64,000 bases of DNA from Halomicrobium sp. LC1Hm (GTDB lineage: Archaea > Halobacteriota > Halobacteria > Halobacteriales > Haloarculaceae): positions 1,302,001 to 1,366,000 of the forward strand of contig NZ_CP044129.1 in NCBI RefSeq assembly GCF_009617995.1, read 5' to 3'. Of this stretch, positions 17,416 through 26,006 are shown piece after piece. The notes beneath the pieces are model-generated. The model did no database searches and was not told the origin of the DNA. It saw only the letters and a program-made list of their open reading frames with translations. A program made the translations under genes and the position numbers. How positions within the stretch are numbered: the first letter of the stretch is position 1; each line of letters begins with the position of its first letter.

Positions 17416-18138
17416 TCACGATCTCTGGCCCGTCTTCGCGAGGGCCGCACGGTAGCTCCCGTCCCGGTTGGGTCGGATCACGTCTTCGACGCTCCAGGGC
17501 GTCGGGACCGTCGCTTCTCGCAGTCGCTCCGGACCGAACAGTCGAAACTGCAGAATCTCGCTCGTCTCGCCCTCGTACTCGAAGGTCATCACCCGGTGGG
17601 CGAGTCCCGGCGTCGGGTCCGCTCGGTAGCCGACGAGCTCTTCGACGCCGTCGACGGCCGGATCGTAACTGTGGACGACGGCGGTCGCGTCTGCCGTCGT
17701 GACGTGGGCCAGATCGGCGAGAAACTGCCGGAGTCCGTCCATCGACCCCGCGAGACACACCTGCGTCCCGATGGCCAGCGCCGACTGGAAGCGGTCGCGC
17801 TCGAAGCGGTCGGGCAGCGCGAACATGTCGCCACGTCTGGCGTCCTCGACGCCTCGCTCTCGCATGGTCTCGACGAGCGCGTCGCTGGGCTCGATGGCGA
17901 CGGTCTCGAACCGCTCCTGGAAGTACAGCGCGTGTCGGCCGGTCCCCGCCCCGAGATCGAGCAGGGGGCCGTCGAGCCAGGCTTCGAGCCACTCGCCGTG
18001 GCCCTCGCCGTCGAACGGTTCGAAGTAGAACGTCTCGATGGGGTGTTCTTCGGTGTCGTCGCCGTCTCTCACGAGCAGGGGAGCCGACCGCTCTCCCCGG
18101 TGGTGGTCGCGGATCGCGCGGCCGAACGCGTCGGACAT
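17416..18138 (-). CDS. Class I SAM-dependent methyltransferase
   Basis: 240 aa. Motif I is LLDLGAGTGRHALYFQ (about 57-72), the acidic residue of motif II is in VAIEPSDALV, and the post-I segment ARRGDMFALP has the Asp that contacts adenine. FQSALAIGTQVC follows as motif IV. The C-terminal region has beta strands (TAVVHSYDP, HRVMTFEYEGETSE, LQFRLFGPERL) typical of small-molecule methyltransferases. The substrate is unknown. The start MSDAFGRAIRDHHRGE at 18138 is the first Met. Confidence 0.83.
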   Translation of the reverse strand: MSDAFGRAIRDHHRGERSAPLLVRDGDDTEEHPIETFYFEPFDGEGHGEWLEAWLDGPLLDLGAGTGRHALYFQERFETVAIEPSDALVETMRERGVEDARRGDMFALPDRFERDRFQSALAIGTQVCLAGSMDGLRQFLADLAHVTTADATAVVHSYDPAVDGVEELVGYRADPTPGLAHRVMTFEYEGETSEILQFRLFGPERLREATVPTPWSVEDVIRPNRDGSYRAALAKTGQRS

Positions 18139-18207
18139 GGACGACGGTGGTCTCCCCTCGAACTTGTGCGTTATTGTGACATGGGGGCGTGGTAGCGATC
18201 GGCCGCG

Positions 18208-18663
18208 TCAGTCGAGGTCAGTCAGAATTTCCTCTGCGTGTCCCTCGGGCGAGACGCCCTCGTAGACGCGTTCGATCACGCCGTCGGGGTCGATCACGTA
18301 CGTGTTCCGGAAGACGCCGTCGAAGGTGTTTCCGAACATGTTCTTCTCTCCGTAGGAATCGTACTGGGCGGCGACAGCGCCGTCCTCGTCCGACAGGAGC
18401 GTGAACGGGAGGTCGTACTCCGCCGCGAAGGCCGCTAGGTCGTCGACGGGGTCGTCGCTGATCCCCAGGACGGCGACGTTTCGATCCGCGAACGCGTCCC
18501 ACTCGTCGCGGAAGCCACAGGCTTCTTTGGTACAGCCCGGCGTGTCGGCTCGGGGATAGAAGTAGAGGACGACGCGCTGGCCCTCGTACTCCGAGAGCGC
18601 GACGGTCTCGCCGTCCTGATCTGGCAGTTCGAACGTCGGGGCGGTGGCTCCGGCTTCGAGCAT
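18208..18663 (-). CDS. Peroxiredoxin, Bcp/PrxQ type
   Basis: 151 aa. Thiol peroxidase that reduces hydroperoxides. Peroxidatic Cys44 lies in ADTPGCTKEACGFRD, and Cys49 five residues later is the typical Bcp resolving cysteine. The rest (LGISDDPVDDLAAFAAEYDL, FRNTYVIDPDGVIERVYEGV) follows the family to its full length. The start at 18663 (MLEAGATAPTFELPDQDG) is the normal family start. Divergent from the DUF420 gene. Confidence 0.93.
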   Translation of the reverse strand: MLEAGATAPTFELPDQDGETVALSEYEGQRVVLYFYPRADTPGCTKEACGFRDEWDAFADRNVAVLGISDDPVDDLAAFAAEYDLPFTLLSDEDGAVAAQYDSYGEKNMFGNTFDGVFRNTYVIDPDGVIERVYEGVSPEGHAEEILTDLD

Positions 18664-18745
18664 GTCGCTCTCTCCGTGGGGGCGTCCCAAAGCCGTGGCG
18701 TTCCACGAACGCAACCGCCTTGTCCGCGCGGACCAACTGCCGCCC

Positions 18746-19312
18746 ATGGAACGACTGGTCCGAGAGCGTACCGGGATTCTGACGACCCTCCTCACGATCG
18801 TCTCGCTCGCGCTCGTCTTCGGTGCCGTCTTGCGGGTGGGTCCCGCGACGGCGCTGCCCGAAGCGCCCGACTCCGTCCTGGCGGCGATTCCCCACGCCAA
18901 CGCGGCGATCAGCGCGACCGCGATCGGGACGATCGTCGTCGGCGTCCGTGCGGTCAAGCGCGGCGACGTTCGCCGCCACAAGCGGCTGATGGCGACGACG
19001 TTCGCGCTGTTCGTCGCCTTCCTCGTCCTCTATCTGTACCGCGTCTCGCTGCTCGGCCCGACCGGCTTCCCCGAGAGCGCGCCGGCCTGGATCGAGACGT
19101 ACGTCTACTTCCCCGTGCTGGGCGTCCACATCCTGCTCGCGATCGTCTGCATTCCGCTGGTGTACTACGCGCTCTTGCTGGCGTACGGCCACCCCATCGC
19201 CGAGCTATCGGACACGCCACACCCACGCGTCGGCAAGGCAGCGGCCGGCCTGTGGTTGATCTCTTTCGCCCTCGGAATCGTCGTCTACGTGATGCTGTAC
19301 TGGCTGTTCTGA
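18746..19312 (+). CDS. DUF420 membrane protein
   Basis: 188 aa, five transmembrane helices. Conserved DUF420 features include AAIPHANAAISA (His in helix 2), RRHKRLMATTFALFVAFLVLYLYR and FPVLGVHILLAIVCIPLVYYALLLA, with PHPRVGKAAAGLWLISFALGIVVYVMLY at the end. DUF420 proteins are related to CtaM-like heme-copper oxidase assembly factors; histidines in the helices fit a heme or copper association. No oxidase gene is adjacent here. The start ATG at 18746 is 82 bases from the divergent peroxiredoxin start. Confidence 0.88.
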   Translation: MERLVRERTGILTTLLTIVSLALVFGAVLRVGPATALPEAPDSVLAAIPHANAAISATAIGTIVVGVRAVKRGDVRRHKRLMATTFALFVAFLVLYLYRVSLLGPTGFPESAPAWIETYVYFPVLGVHILLAIVCIPLVYYALLLAYGHPIAELSDTPHPRVGKAAAGLWLISFALGIVVYVMLYWLF

Positions 19313-19337
19313 GACGGTCGGAAGAAGATCGCGGGGC

Positions 19338-20780
19338 TCAGTCGTCGGCTTCCATCGTCTGGTCGCCGATGACGGGCCGGTCGACATCGCGGTCGGTCTC
19401 CTCGCCCTCGATGTCGTAGGGGTACTCGCCGGTGACACAGCCAAGACACAGCTCGTCCTGGCCCTTTTCGAGGCTCTGTGCGATGGCCTCGACCGAGAGA
19501 TACGACAGCGAGTCGGCCTGGATCTCGTCGCGGATCTCCTCGATGGACCGGTCGGCCGCGATCAGCTCGTCGCGGGTGGCCATGTCGATGCCCATGTAGC
19601 ACGGCGAGATGATCGCGGGGGCACCGATGCGGACGTGGACTTCCTCTGCGCCCGCGTCCTTCAGCAGCTCGATCAGCTGCGTCGAGGTCGTCCCGCGGAC
19701 GATCGAGTCGTCGATGATGGTGACGGTCTTGCCCTCGATCGTCGACTTGATCGGGTTCAGCTTGAGCCGCACTGCCCGCTCGCGCTCGTCCTGGGTCGGC
19801 ATGATGAACGTCCGGCCGACGTACCGGTTTTTCATCAGCCCCTCGGCGAACTCGATGTCGACGCCGCTCTCCTGGGCCGCCTCGGCGTAGCCGGAGGCGA
19901 AGGCCCGCCCGGAGTCGGGCACCGGGAGGACGACGTCGCTGTCGACGCCGGACTCGTCCCAGAGCTTCCGGCCCAGCTCGCGCCGCACCTCGTAGACCAG
20001 ATTGTCGTCGATGGTCGAGTCGGGGCGCGCAAAGTAGACGTGTTCGAAGAAGCAGTGGGCCGTGTTCTCCTGTTCGACGAGCTGGTAGCTGTCGAAGCCG
20101 GTGCCGTCGTCGTGGAGCACGACCAGCTCGCCGGGCCTGACGTCTCTGATCAGCTCGCCGTCGAGCGTGTCGATGGCGGCCGACTCCGAGGTGAGCACGT
20201 AGCCGTCGTCGAGCTTGCCGATACACAGCGGTCGGTTGCCCTCCGGGTCACGAACGCCCATGACGGTGTCGTCGTGAGAGATCGTCAGGGCGTAGGAGCC
20301 GTGAATCCGTGACATCGTCCGCTTGACCGCACGGACGAGGTCGGCTTCGAGGAGGTTCCGGGCCAGATCGTGGGCGATGACCTCCGTGTCGCCGTCGCTC
20401 GTGAACGCGTGGCCGAGGTTCGCGAGTTCGTCGCGAATCTCGTCGGCGTTGACGAGGTTCCCGTTGTGGGACAGTCCCAGGGAGCCGGACTTGAACGAGA
20501 CCGAGAACGGCTGCGCACAGCAGGAGTCGACGCTGCCGGCCGTCGGATAGCGAACGTGTCCGATCCCGTTCGAGCCGTTTAGCGACGCCAGATCGTCGGG
20601 TTCGAACACGTCGCCGACCAGCCCCATCTCGACGTGGCTGTGTTGCTGGAAGCCGTCGTGGGTGACGATACCGGCCGACTCCTGGCCGCGGTGCTGGAGA
20701 GCGTAGAGAGAGTAGTAAAGCGGGCGGGCGGCGTCACGGTCTTGGAGTGCGATGCCGACGACGCCGCACTTTTCGTGCAT
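19338..20780 (-). CDS. purF: Amidophosphoribosyltransferase PurF
   Basis: 480 aa. First committed step of purine synthesis: glutamine plus PRPP to phosphoribosylamine. The N-terminal glutamine amidotransferase begins MHEKCGVVGIA; Cys5 would be the N-terminal nucleophile after propeptide removal. LQHRGQESAG (about 28-37) and GLSHNGNLVN are class II amidotransferase signatures. The C-terminal PRTase domain has the PRPP loop TIIDDSIVRGTTS (about 352-364). Immediately downstream of rpl37e and lsm on the same strand (7 bases after the L37e stop), suggesting one transcript. Confidence 0.96.
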   Translation of the reverse strand: MHEKCGVVGIALQDRDAARPLYYSLYALQHRGQESAGIVTHDGFQQHSHVEMGLVGDVFEPDDLASLNGSNGIGHVRYPTAGSVDSCCAQPFSVSFKSGSLGLSHNGNLVNADEIRDELANLGHAFTSDGDTEVIAHDLARNLLEADLVRAVKRTMSRIHGSYALTISHDDTVMGVRDPEGNRPLCIGKLDDGYVLTSESAAIDTLDGELIRDVRPGELVVLHDDGTGFDSYQLVEQENTAHCFFEHVYFARPDSTIDDNLVYEVRRELGRKLWDESGVDSDVVLPVPDSGRAFASGYAEAAQESGVDIEFAEGLMKNRYVGRTFIMPTQDERERAVRLKLNPIKSTIEGKTVTIIDDSIVRGTTSTQLIELLKDAGAEEVHVRIGAPAIISPCYMGIDMATRDELIAADRSIEEIRDEIQADSLSYLSVEAIAQSLEKGQDELCLGCVTGEYPYDIEGEETDRDVDRPVIGDQTMEADD

Positions 20781-20786
20781 GTTGGG

Positions 20787-20960
20787 TTATTCGCCGGATT
20801 TGCTCTGCCACTCGTAGTCGCGGCGTTTGGCCGAGTTACCGAAGCCACACGCCGAACAGACTTTCTTCTTTGTATGATAGGACTTTTCGCCGCACCGACG
20901 ACACTTCGTGTGCGTCGTGGTGTTCTTCTTACCCTGGCTCGGAGTTCCTGCACCAGTCAT
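20787..20960 (-). CDS. rpl37e: Ribosomal protein L37e
   Basis: 57 aa: [20 protein letters not shown], then [19 protein letters not shown] and a basic tail. The Cys20/Cys23/Cys35/Cys38 zinc finger and the length are diagnostic for archaeal L37e of the 50S subunit. Unlike most proteins in the window it is strongly basic. Its ATG overlaps the lsm stop by four bases (ATGA), and purF follows 6 bases after its stop. The lsm-rpl37e-purF order supports co-transcription. Confidence 0.96.
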   Translation of the reverse strand: MTGAGTPSQGKKNTTTHTKCRRCGEKSYHTKKKVCSACGFGNSAKRRDYEWQSKSGE

Positions 20961-21139
20961 GGTTTGATAGAGACGACGTTGTCGCCGCGTATAATCGTTG
21001 TGTCTTCGTCTTCGATGACGAGATTCATGTGCTGATCGTAGCCCGAGAGCTCACCTTCGTACAGCTCGCCGCCCTTGAGATGTACGGTGACTGTCTCGCC
21101 CAGTGACGCCTCGAGCACGTCGAGCGGTCGTCCACTCAT
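20957..21139 (-). CDS. lsm: Sm-like archaeal protein (Lsm)
   Basis: 60 aa, shorter than most Sm proteins but with both motifs. Sm1 is [23 protein letters not shown] and Sm2 is [12 protein letters not shown]. Lsm forms heptameric RNA-binding rings that act in RNA metabolism. First gene of a probable lsm-rpl37e-purF transcript, with a four-base overlap with rpl37e; an lsm-L37e pairing is a recurrent archaeal arrangement. The start ATG is at 21139. Confidence 0.96.
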   Translation of the reverse strand: MSGRPLDVLEASLGETVTVHLKGGELYEGELSGYDQHMNLVIEDEDTTIIRGDNVVSIKP

Positions 21140-21185
21140 ACCCCAACGGGCTGGCGACGAGTGTATAAACGTACCGCTTGCGAAC

Positions 21186-22247
21186 TCACAGGTCGACGCC
21201 GAACGGCGCGAGCGCGTCGGCCTGGGCCGCGAAGCCGGCCAGGAGGTCTGCCACGGCTTCGAGGTCTGCCGGGTCGATCACCTCGACGGGGGTGTGCATG
21301 TAGCGGTTGGGGAGACCGACGTTGAGCGACGGGATCCCGCCACGCGACGTGTAGAAGGCGTCGGCGTCGGTGCCGGTTCGGTTGCCCGTCGCCTGCAACT
21401 GCACGTCGATGTCCTCGGTCTCGGCGGTGTCTCTGACCGCGTCGACCAGCACGGGGTGGTTCGCGCTCCCGCGGGCGATCACCGGGCCGTCACCGAGCGC
21501 GACGCCGCTGGAGCGCTTTCCCGGCGAGTCCGGCTGGTCGGTCGCGTGGGTCACGTCCACGGCGATCGCGGCGTCCGGATCGAGGTCGAAGCCGACCATC
21601 TTCGCCCCCTGGACGCCGACTTCCTCCTGTACCGTCGAGACGGCGTAGACCGTCGCGTCGGTACCGGTTTCCGCGGCCCGGCGCAGTCCCTCCGCGGCCG
21701 CCCAGATGCCGATTCGGTTGTCCATCCCGCGGGCCGAGAGGTAGCCGTTCTGCAGTTCGCTGATCGTCTGTTCGAAGGTGATCGGGTCGCCACGCGAGAC
21801 CAACTGTTCGGCCTCGTCGCCGTCCTCGGCCCCGATGTCGACGTGTTGTTCGTTGATCCCGGGCACGTCGTCGTCCTCGCCGTTTCGCAGGTGGATCGCC
21901 GTCTGTCCGACGACGCCGTCGATCGGGCCGTCGTCGGTGTGGACGGTGACGTGCTGGCCCCGCGAGACGGTGCTGTCCGAGCCGCCGATGCGGTCGATCC
22001 GCAGGAAGCCGTCGTCGGTCACGTCCCGGACGATGAAGCCGATCTCGTCGCCGTGGCCCGCCAGCGCGACCTCGGCGTCACCGCTTCCCTTCAGCACTGC
22101 GACGGCGTTGCCGTAGTCGTCGACTCTCACCTCGTCGGCGTACGATTCCACGTAGTCGATCCAGACTCGCTGGCCCGCCGTCTCGTAGCCGGAGGGCGTG
22201 GCGGTCGAGAGCAGTTCGTCGAGAAACCTGCGTCGGTCCTCGTCCAT
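21186..22247 (-). CDS. M42-family metallopeptidase
   Basis: 353 aa. Di-metal aminopeptidase of the TET/glutamyl aminopeptidase (or deblocking) type. Metal and catalytic residues are recognisable in ALAGHGDEIGFIV (His/Asp), RGMDNRIG (Asp), VSTVQEEVGVQGAK (catalytic Glu-Glu), VDVTHATDQP (Asp) and the late MHTPVE (His). The PDZ-like insertion domain is at about 70-170. Start is uncertain: ATG 22247 (MDEDRRRFLDELLSTATPSG) fits the family, and ATG 22274 would add nine residues (MADAGESPA). Probably finishes intracellular peptide degradation begun by the proteasome/CDC48 system. Confidence 0.9.
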   Translation of the reverse strand: MDEDRRRFLDELLSTATPSGYETAGQRVWIDYVESYADEVRVDDYGNAVAVLKGSGDAEVALAGHGDEIGFIVRDVTDDGFLRIDRIGGSDSTVSRGQHVTVHTDDGPIDGVVGQTAIHLRNGEDDDVPGINEQHVDIGAEDGDEAEQLVSRGDPITFEQTISELQNGYLSARGMDNRIGIWAAAEGLRRAAETGTDATVYAVSTVQEEVGVQGAKMVGFDLDPDAAIAVDVTHATDQPDSPGKRSSGVALGDGPVIARGSANHPVLVDAVRDTAETEDIDVQLQATGNRTGTDADAFYTSRGGIPSLNVGLPNRYMHTPVEVIDPADLEAVADLLAGFAAQADALAPFGVDL

Positions 22248-22332
22248 GGCCGGGCTTTCGCCGGCATCCGCCATGTATCTTGCCAGAGACCTGCGGGCGA
22301 AGCGATAAGTGTCGCCCGTTCGAAACGCCGCC

Positions 22333-22569
22333 ATGGCCGAGTTTACGTTCCTCGAACTCCACCTCGACGACGCGACGATCACGAACAACGCACCCTATAG
22401 CGGTGCCCAATCGGAGTCACAACGAGCGGACACCGACGACGAGGACGACAGCGGGCGTTCGATCGTGCGACTACTGGCGGTCGCGCTCGGCGTCGCCGCC
22501 GTCGCGGCGGTGGCCGGACGCGCACTCTCCGGGGACGAGGGCCTGGTCGACACCGACGATCTGTCTTGA
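22333..22569 (+). CDS. Small tail-anchored haloarchaeal protein
   Basis: 78 aa. Begins MAEFTFLELHLDDATITNNA, then an acidic linker (QRADTDDEDDSGR) and a single hydrophobic helix (IVRLLAVALGVAAVAAVAGRAL) near the C-terminus. I do not recognise a named family. The N-terminal segment resembles a short conserved peptide seen in haloarchaeal small proteins. Precedes two other small genes on the same strand. The start ATG at 22333 is preferred over the upstream GTG/ATG options because these lie in the divergent peptidase promoter. Confidence 0.65.
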   Translation: MAEFTFLELHLDDATITNNAPYSGAQSESQRADTDDEDDSGRSIVRLLAVALGVAAVAAVAGRALSGDEGLVDTDDLS

Positions 22570-22631
22570 TCGGCCGGTCTCCCCACTGTTTGGTCATTAG
22601 TTTAAGTAGTTTCAGTGAGAACACGTTTCTC

Positions 22632-22853
22632 GTGAGTCAAACAGACAATCCCGAAGAGCGCATCGACGAAACGACCACCTGGCCCGACCTCGCGATCAGC
22701 CTCTACGACCGTCTGACCGGCCGCAACGCCGAGATCACGTACGAGTTCGAGGATATGGAAGTCGACGTGCCAAGCGGCACCGGCGACGACGCCGACCACG
22801 CTCACTGGCGGGTCGACGGAACGCTCCGGGTCACGACCCGTGAGCAAGACTGA
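22632..22853 (+). CDS. Small acidic protein of unknown function
   Basis: 73 aa from a GTG start (SQTDNPEERIDETTTWPDLA). Soluble and acidic, with predicted helix ISLYDRLTGR and strands ITYEFEDMEVDVPS and HWRVDGTLRVTT. TTTAAGTA at about 22602 lies 25-30 bases upstream, which supports the GTG at 22632 as a leaderless start. Its 3' end overlaps the next gene by 14 bases, so the pair is probably co-translated. Family not recognised. Confidence 0.65.
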   Translation: MSQTDNPEERIDETTTWPDLAISLYDRLTGRNAEITYEFEDMEVDVPSGTGDDADHAHWRVDGTLRVTTREQD

Positions 22854-23268
22854 TCGGTTCCCGCCGCTGTCGGTCGACGCGGAGCTGACCCTGACCGTCG
22901 ACGGCCACGAGTACTACGTCCGCGATCGCGGGAACCGGATCGTCGTCGACGCACCGACGCTCCCGGCAGCGCTGGCGTTGCGCGATTCGCTGCCGGAGGG
23001 TGGCGTCGGCAGGCTCCTCTCGACGACCGACCTGACCGTCGACGTGGCGGTCCACGACGCCGTCGTCGCCACCACTGGTCCCAGCGCCGACGGCCCGATC
23101 GGGACGACTGTCGGTGGGTCGCCGACGACGGTGCGACCCGCTGGACTGGCCACGGCACTCGTCCGCGAGGGGCGGGCTCGCCCGGTCGCCACGGCGGCTG
23201 TGGTGGCGACTCTCCTCGCGCTGGCCTGGCTCGTCGGACGCGCGGTCGACGCCGTCGGAGCCGACTAG
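22840..23268 (+). CDS. Haloarchaeal protein with C-terminal membrane anchor
   Basis: 142 aa from GTG 22840 (SKTDRFPPLSVDAELTLTVD). The N-terminal about 105 residues form a beta-rich soluble domain (TVDGHEYYVRDRGNRIVVDAP, LRDSLPEGGVGRLL). A single transmembrane helix (ATAAVVATLLALAWLVGRAV) closes the protein. It overlaps the preceding 73-aa gene by 14 bases. Together they look like a two-gene unit; no function is known to me. Confidence 0.65.
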   Translation: MSKTDRFPPLSVDAELTLTVDGHEYYVRDRGNRIVVDAPTLPAALALRDSLPEGGVGRLLSTTDLTVDVAVHDAVVATTGPSADGPIGTTVGGSPTTVRPAGLATALVREGRARPVATAAVVATLLALAWLVGRAVDAVGAD

Positions 23269-23336
23269 TCCGGAGTCCGAAGACGGGAACGGGCCACGGG
23301 GAGAAGGCCTATCCCGACCCGTCGCTTTGTGCGCGT

Positions 23337-24290
23337 ATGGGATTGTACCACAGCGTGCAGGCCGTCGCCGGGGCCTCCGGTGACGGACCGATCGACTGGA
23401 ACGCCGTCGCGGCGGCGGCCAAGAGCTCGACCGATCCCGGCTCGCTGGCACTCACCGATCGGCAGGAGGCGGCCTACGCCGACGACGTGCGTGCCGCTCG
23501 CGACCGCGTTCGGAACGTCGCCGACGTCGGCTTCGACCTCCCGGAGACCGTCGAGATCCAGAACCGCCACCACTGGATCGACGCCAACGTCGAGACCTTC
23601 GAGCGGGTGATGCGCCCGATCGAACAGCAAGCCGACCTCATGCCCGGCGTCGCCCGCGTCGCCAACACCGGCTCGATGGCGTTCGCGCTCTCCTTTCTGG
23701 GCCGGAACGTCCTCGGCCAGTACGATCCGCTCTTGCTGGCCGACGACGGCGACGACCACGCGCTGTACTTCGTCCACCCGAACATCGAACAGGTCGCGTC
23801 GACGCTCGCCGTCGACCCCGACCGCTTCCGTCGCTGGATCGCCTTCCACGAGGTCGCCCACGCCGCGGAGTTCGGCGCGGCCCCGTGGCTCTCCGATCAC
23901 CTGGAGTCGACGATGGAAGACGCCATCGGCGCGCTCACCGAGGGGTCGATCGACCGGGCCTCGCTGGGCGAACTCGACACGACGATGACGGCCGTCGAAG
24001 GGTACGCCGAACTCGTCATGGATCGTGCTTTCGACGACGAGTACGACGACCTCCGGCGCAAGCTCGACGAGCGCAGAGGCGGCCAGGGACCGATCGCGAA
24101 GTTGATCCGCAGACTGCTCGGGCTGGGGATGAAGCGCCGCCAGTACGAACGGGGGAAGGCCTTCTTCGACGCCGTCGCGGACGAGCGAGGCGTCGCGGGG
24201 GCCGGGAAAGTCTGGGACAGCCCCGACTCGCTGCCGACCGACGCCGAGCTGGACGATCCCGCCGCGTGGCTCCGTCGCGTCGACCCGTGA
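23337..24290 (+). CDS. Zincin-type metalloprotease (F420-biosynthesis-associated family)
   Basis: 317 aa. Contains the zincin motif HEVAHAAEF (about 171-179) and downstream EGYAELVMDRAF (about 223-234), where the Glu is a likely third metal ligand. The motif layout matches PF10103 (Zincin_2), whose genes are often annotated as 'coenzyme F420 biosynthesis associated' on the basis of actinobacterial context. Proteolytic activity is not proven for the family. Its start, MGLYHSVQAVAGASGDGPID at 23337, is the first Met. No F420 gene is nearby. Confidence 0.85.
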   Translation: MGLYHSVQAVAGASGDGPIDWNAVAAAAKSSTDPGSLALTDRQEAAYADDVRAARDRVRNVADVGFDLPETVEIQNRHHWIDANVETFERVMRPIEQQADLMPGVARVANTGSMAFALSFLGRNVLGQYDPLLLADDGDDHALYFVHPNIEQVASTLAVDPDRFRRWIAFHEVAHAAEFGAAPWLSDHLESTMEDAIGALTEGSIDRASLGELDTTMTAVEGYAELVMDRAFDDEYDDLRRKLDERRGGQGPIAKLIRRLLGLGMKRRQYERGKAFFDAVADERGVAGAGKVWDSPDSLPTDAELDDPAAWLRRVDP

Positions 24291-24338
24291 CGCCCCGATG
24301 GCCAGCAAGCATATGGTCGCTGGCGCGAACCCATCTGT

Positions 24339-24974
24339 ATGCGCAAACTGGCGATTCTCCTGTCGGTCGCGCTCGTCGCGACCACGGCCGGCTGTGGCTT
24401 TCTCCTCGGCGACGAAGCGCTCGCGTTCGAATCTGCACCCGCGAGTGTCAGCGACGAGGCCCTCTCCGAAACTGGCTACGAGCAGACGCTCAACGAGAGT
24501 CAGACGGTCTCTCGGGAGTTTACCGTCGCGGGCCAGAGTCGGCAGGTCAACGTGACGAACCACCTCGCACAGTACGAGCGTTCGATCGACCTCGGCCCGC
24601 TGGGCGAACAGCGGGCGGCGGTGTTCGCGACGTTCTCCAGCCCGGAGGTGAGCGTCGCCTCCCAGACGTTCAACCCGATCAGTGACATGTCCAACCGCGA
24701 GCTGCTCTCGCAGTTTGGCTCCAACTACGACGGTCTCAGCGTCGGCCAACAGGTCGAGAATCAGACGCACACGGTACTCGGATCCGAGGCGGGCGTCGAG
24801 AAGTACGAGGGGACGGCGGAACTCGGCAGGCAGTCCATCGACGTGTACATTCACGTGACGACGGTGAAACACGACGGGGACTACGTCGTGGCGCTGGGGC
24901 TCTACCCACAGCAACTCTCCGGCGAGGAGACACACGTCTTCGCGATGCTCGACGGCCTCCAGCACGGCGAATGA
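24339..24974 (+). CDS. Secreted lipoprotein (DUF6517-like)
   Basis: 211 aa. Signal peptide with lipobox ending TTAGC (Cys19): MRKLAILLSVALVATTAGCG. The mature part is beta-rich, with conserved NESQTVSREFTVAGQSRQVNVTNHLAQYER and EQRAAVFATFSSPEV, as in the haloarchaeal DUF6517 family. Expected on the outer face of the membrane, anchored by a diacylglycerol-type lipid. Function unknown. It lies 48 bases after the zincin gene on the same strand and may be co-expressed with it. Confidence 0.8.
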   Translation: MRKLAILLSVALVATTAGCGFLLGDEALAFESAPASVSDEALSETGYEQTLNESQTVSREFTVAGQSRQVNVTNHLAQYERSIDLGPLGEQRAAVFATFSSPEVSVASQTFNPISDMSNRELLSQFGSNYDGLSVGQQVENQTHTVLGSEAGVEKYEGTAELGRQSIDVYIHVTTVKHDGDYVVALGLYPQQLSGEETHVFAMLDGLQHGE

Positions 24975-25063
24975 CCGAGTAGGCTCTCGCCTCGCGACTG
25001 CTGTCACGTCGTCGGCGCGGCTCGCCATCTCGGGGTAGCGAAAAACGGAGCGTCATCGATCCC

Positions 25064-25294
25064 TCAGCGACGCCGGTTCACGAAGCCAAGCGCCACGCTG
25101 TCGGGGAACACCCACCAGCCGAGCACGGCCCCGGCGACCGTCCCGGCGACGCCGGCCCCACCGATCGTCGGGAGGCTGGCCGAGACGTTCAGTGCGACGA
25201 GTGCCATCGACACGCCCACGAACAGGGCGAAGCCGACGCGGAACTTCAGGAGGAACGACCGCCGGTCCTCGTCCGTGACGGAGGGCTGGACCAT
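25064..25294 (-). CDS. Small two-helix membrane protein
   Basis: 76 aa. MVQPSVTDEDRRSFLLKFRV, then two hydrophobic helices (about 20-40 and 45-67) and a basic tail VNRRR, so the C-terminus is probably cytoplasmic. The ATG overlaps the upstream gene's stop by three to four bases (ATGA). The pair is therefore an operon. Family not recognised. Confidence 0.65.
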   Translation of the reverse strand: MVQPSVTDEDRRSFLLKFRVGFALFVGVSMALVALNVSASLPTIGGAGVAGTVAGAVLGWWVFPDSVALGFVNRRR

Positions 25295-25839
25295 CAGTGA
25301 AAGCCCCTGCCAACGTCTTCGTCGACGACGTCCTCGAACTCGGCTTCGAGCAACTCCTCGGCCTCCTCGAAGGTGTCGGTCAGTTCGTCCATCTCCTCGG
25401 GGCGGTCGTAGTGGTCGAAGTCCATCGGCCCGTAGGCCGGCGAGTCCAGCGTGTCCATCACGTCCTCGAACAGCGCGTCGGGCGTCGTCGGCGCGTCGGC
25501 GTGGGTTTCGAGGACGGCCGCCAGTTCCTTCGCCGTCTCCTCGGCCTCGCCTTCGTCCTCGACGGGCTGTTGGACGCCGAAGGCACCGGTCCCCTGCTCG
25601 GGAAACAGCGGATCGAGCTCGTCGTCGATCCGGCGAGCCACCTGCGATCCCACGCCCTGCACGTCGTAGGGGTTCTTGGCGTAGGTCTTGAGCTGGAAGA
25701 CGCCGGCAGCCGGGTGGCCGATGTAGAGGTCTTCGCCGATGCCGCTCGCGCGGTCGCCGCCGACGGCCCGCCAGCCACCGGGATCGGCGTTCGATTCGAC
25801 CACGTCTTCGAGGATGTCGTCCCACTCACGAACGCGCAT
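25294..25839 (-). CDS. Conserved haloarchaeal acidic protein
   Basis: 181 aa from ATG 25839 (MRVREWDDILEDVVESNADP). The N-terminal half has a fold-like pattern with conserved GWRAVGGDRASGIGEDLYIGHPAAGVFQLKTYAKNPY. The C-terminal half is highly acidic and helical (EEMDELTDTFEEAEELLEAEFEDVVDEDVG). The longer reading frame to 25935 is not used because the ATG at 25839 precedes the conserved part. Found in haloarchaea, function unknown to me. Operonic with the small membrane protein downstream. Confidence 0.7.
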   Translation of the reverse strand: MRVREWDDILEDVVESNADPGGWRAVGGDRASGIGEDLYIGHPAAGVFQLKTYAKNPYDVQGVGSQVARRIDDELDPLFPEQGTGAFGVQQPVEDEGEAEETAKELAAVLETHADAPTTPDALFEDVMDTLDSPAYGPMDFDHYDRPEEMDELTDTFEEAEELLEAEFEDVVDEDVGRGFH

Positions 25840-26006
25840 GCGGTCCGTTTGGGGGCGGCTCTGAAAATACCCTTCGGTCAGCCCGACCGCCGGCTGGACC
25901 GGGGATTTCTTTGCATCCGAATCCGAGACGTGCAATAGAGCAGTCGTCCGCCGTCTTGCCGGGCCGCCCGGCTGCCCTCCCTGCGCGGCGGCGACCCACT
26001 GAGATC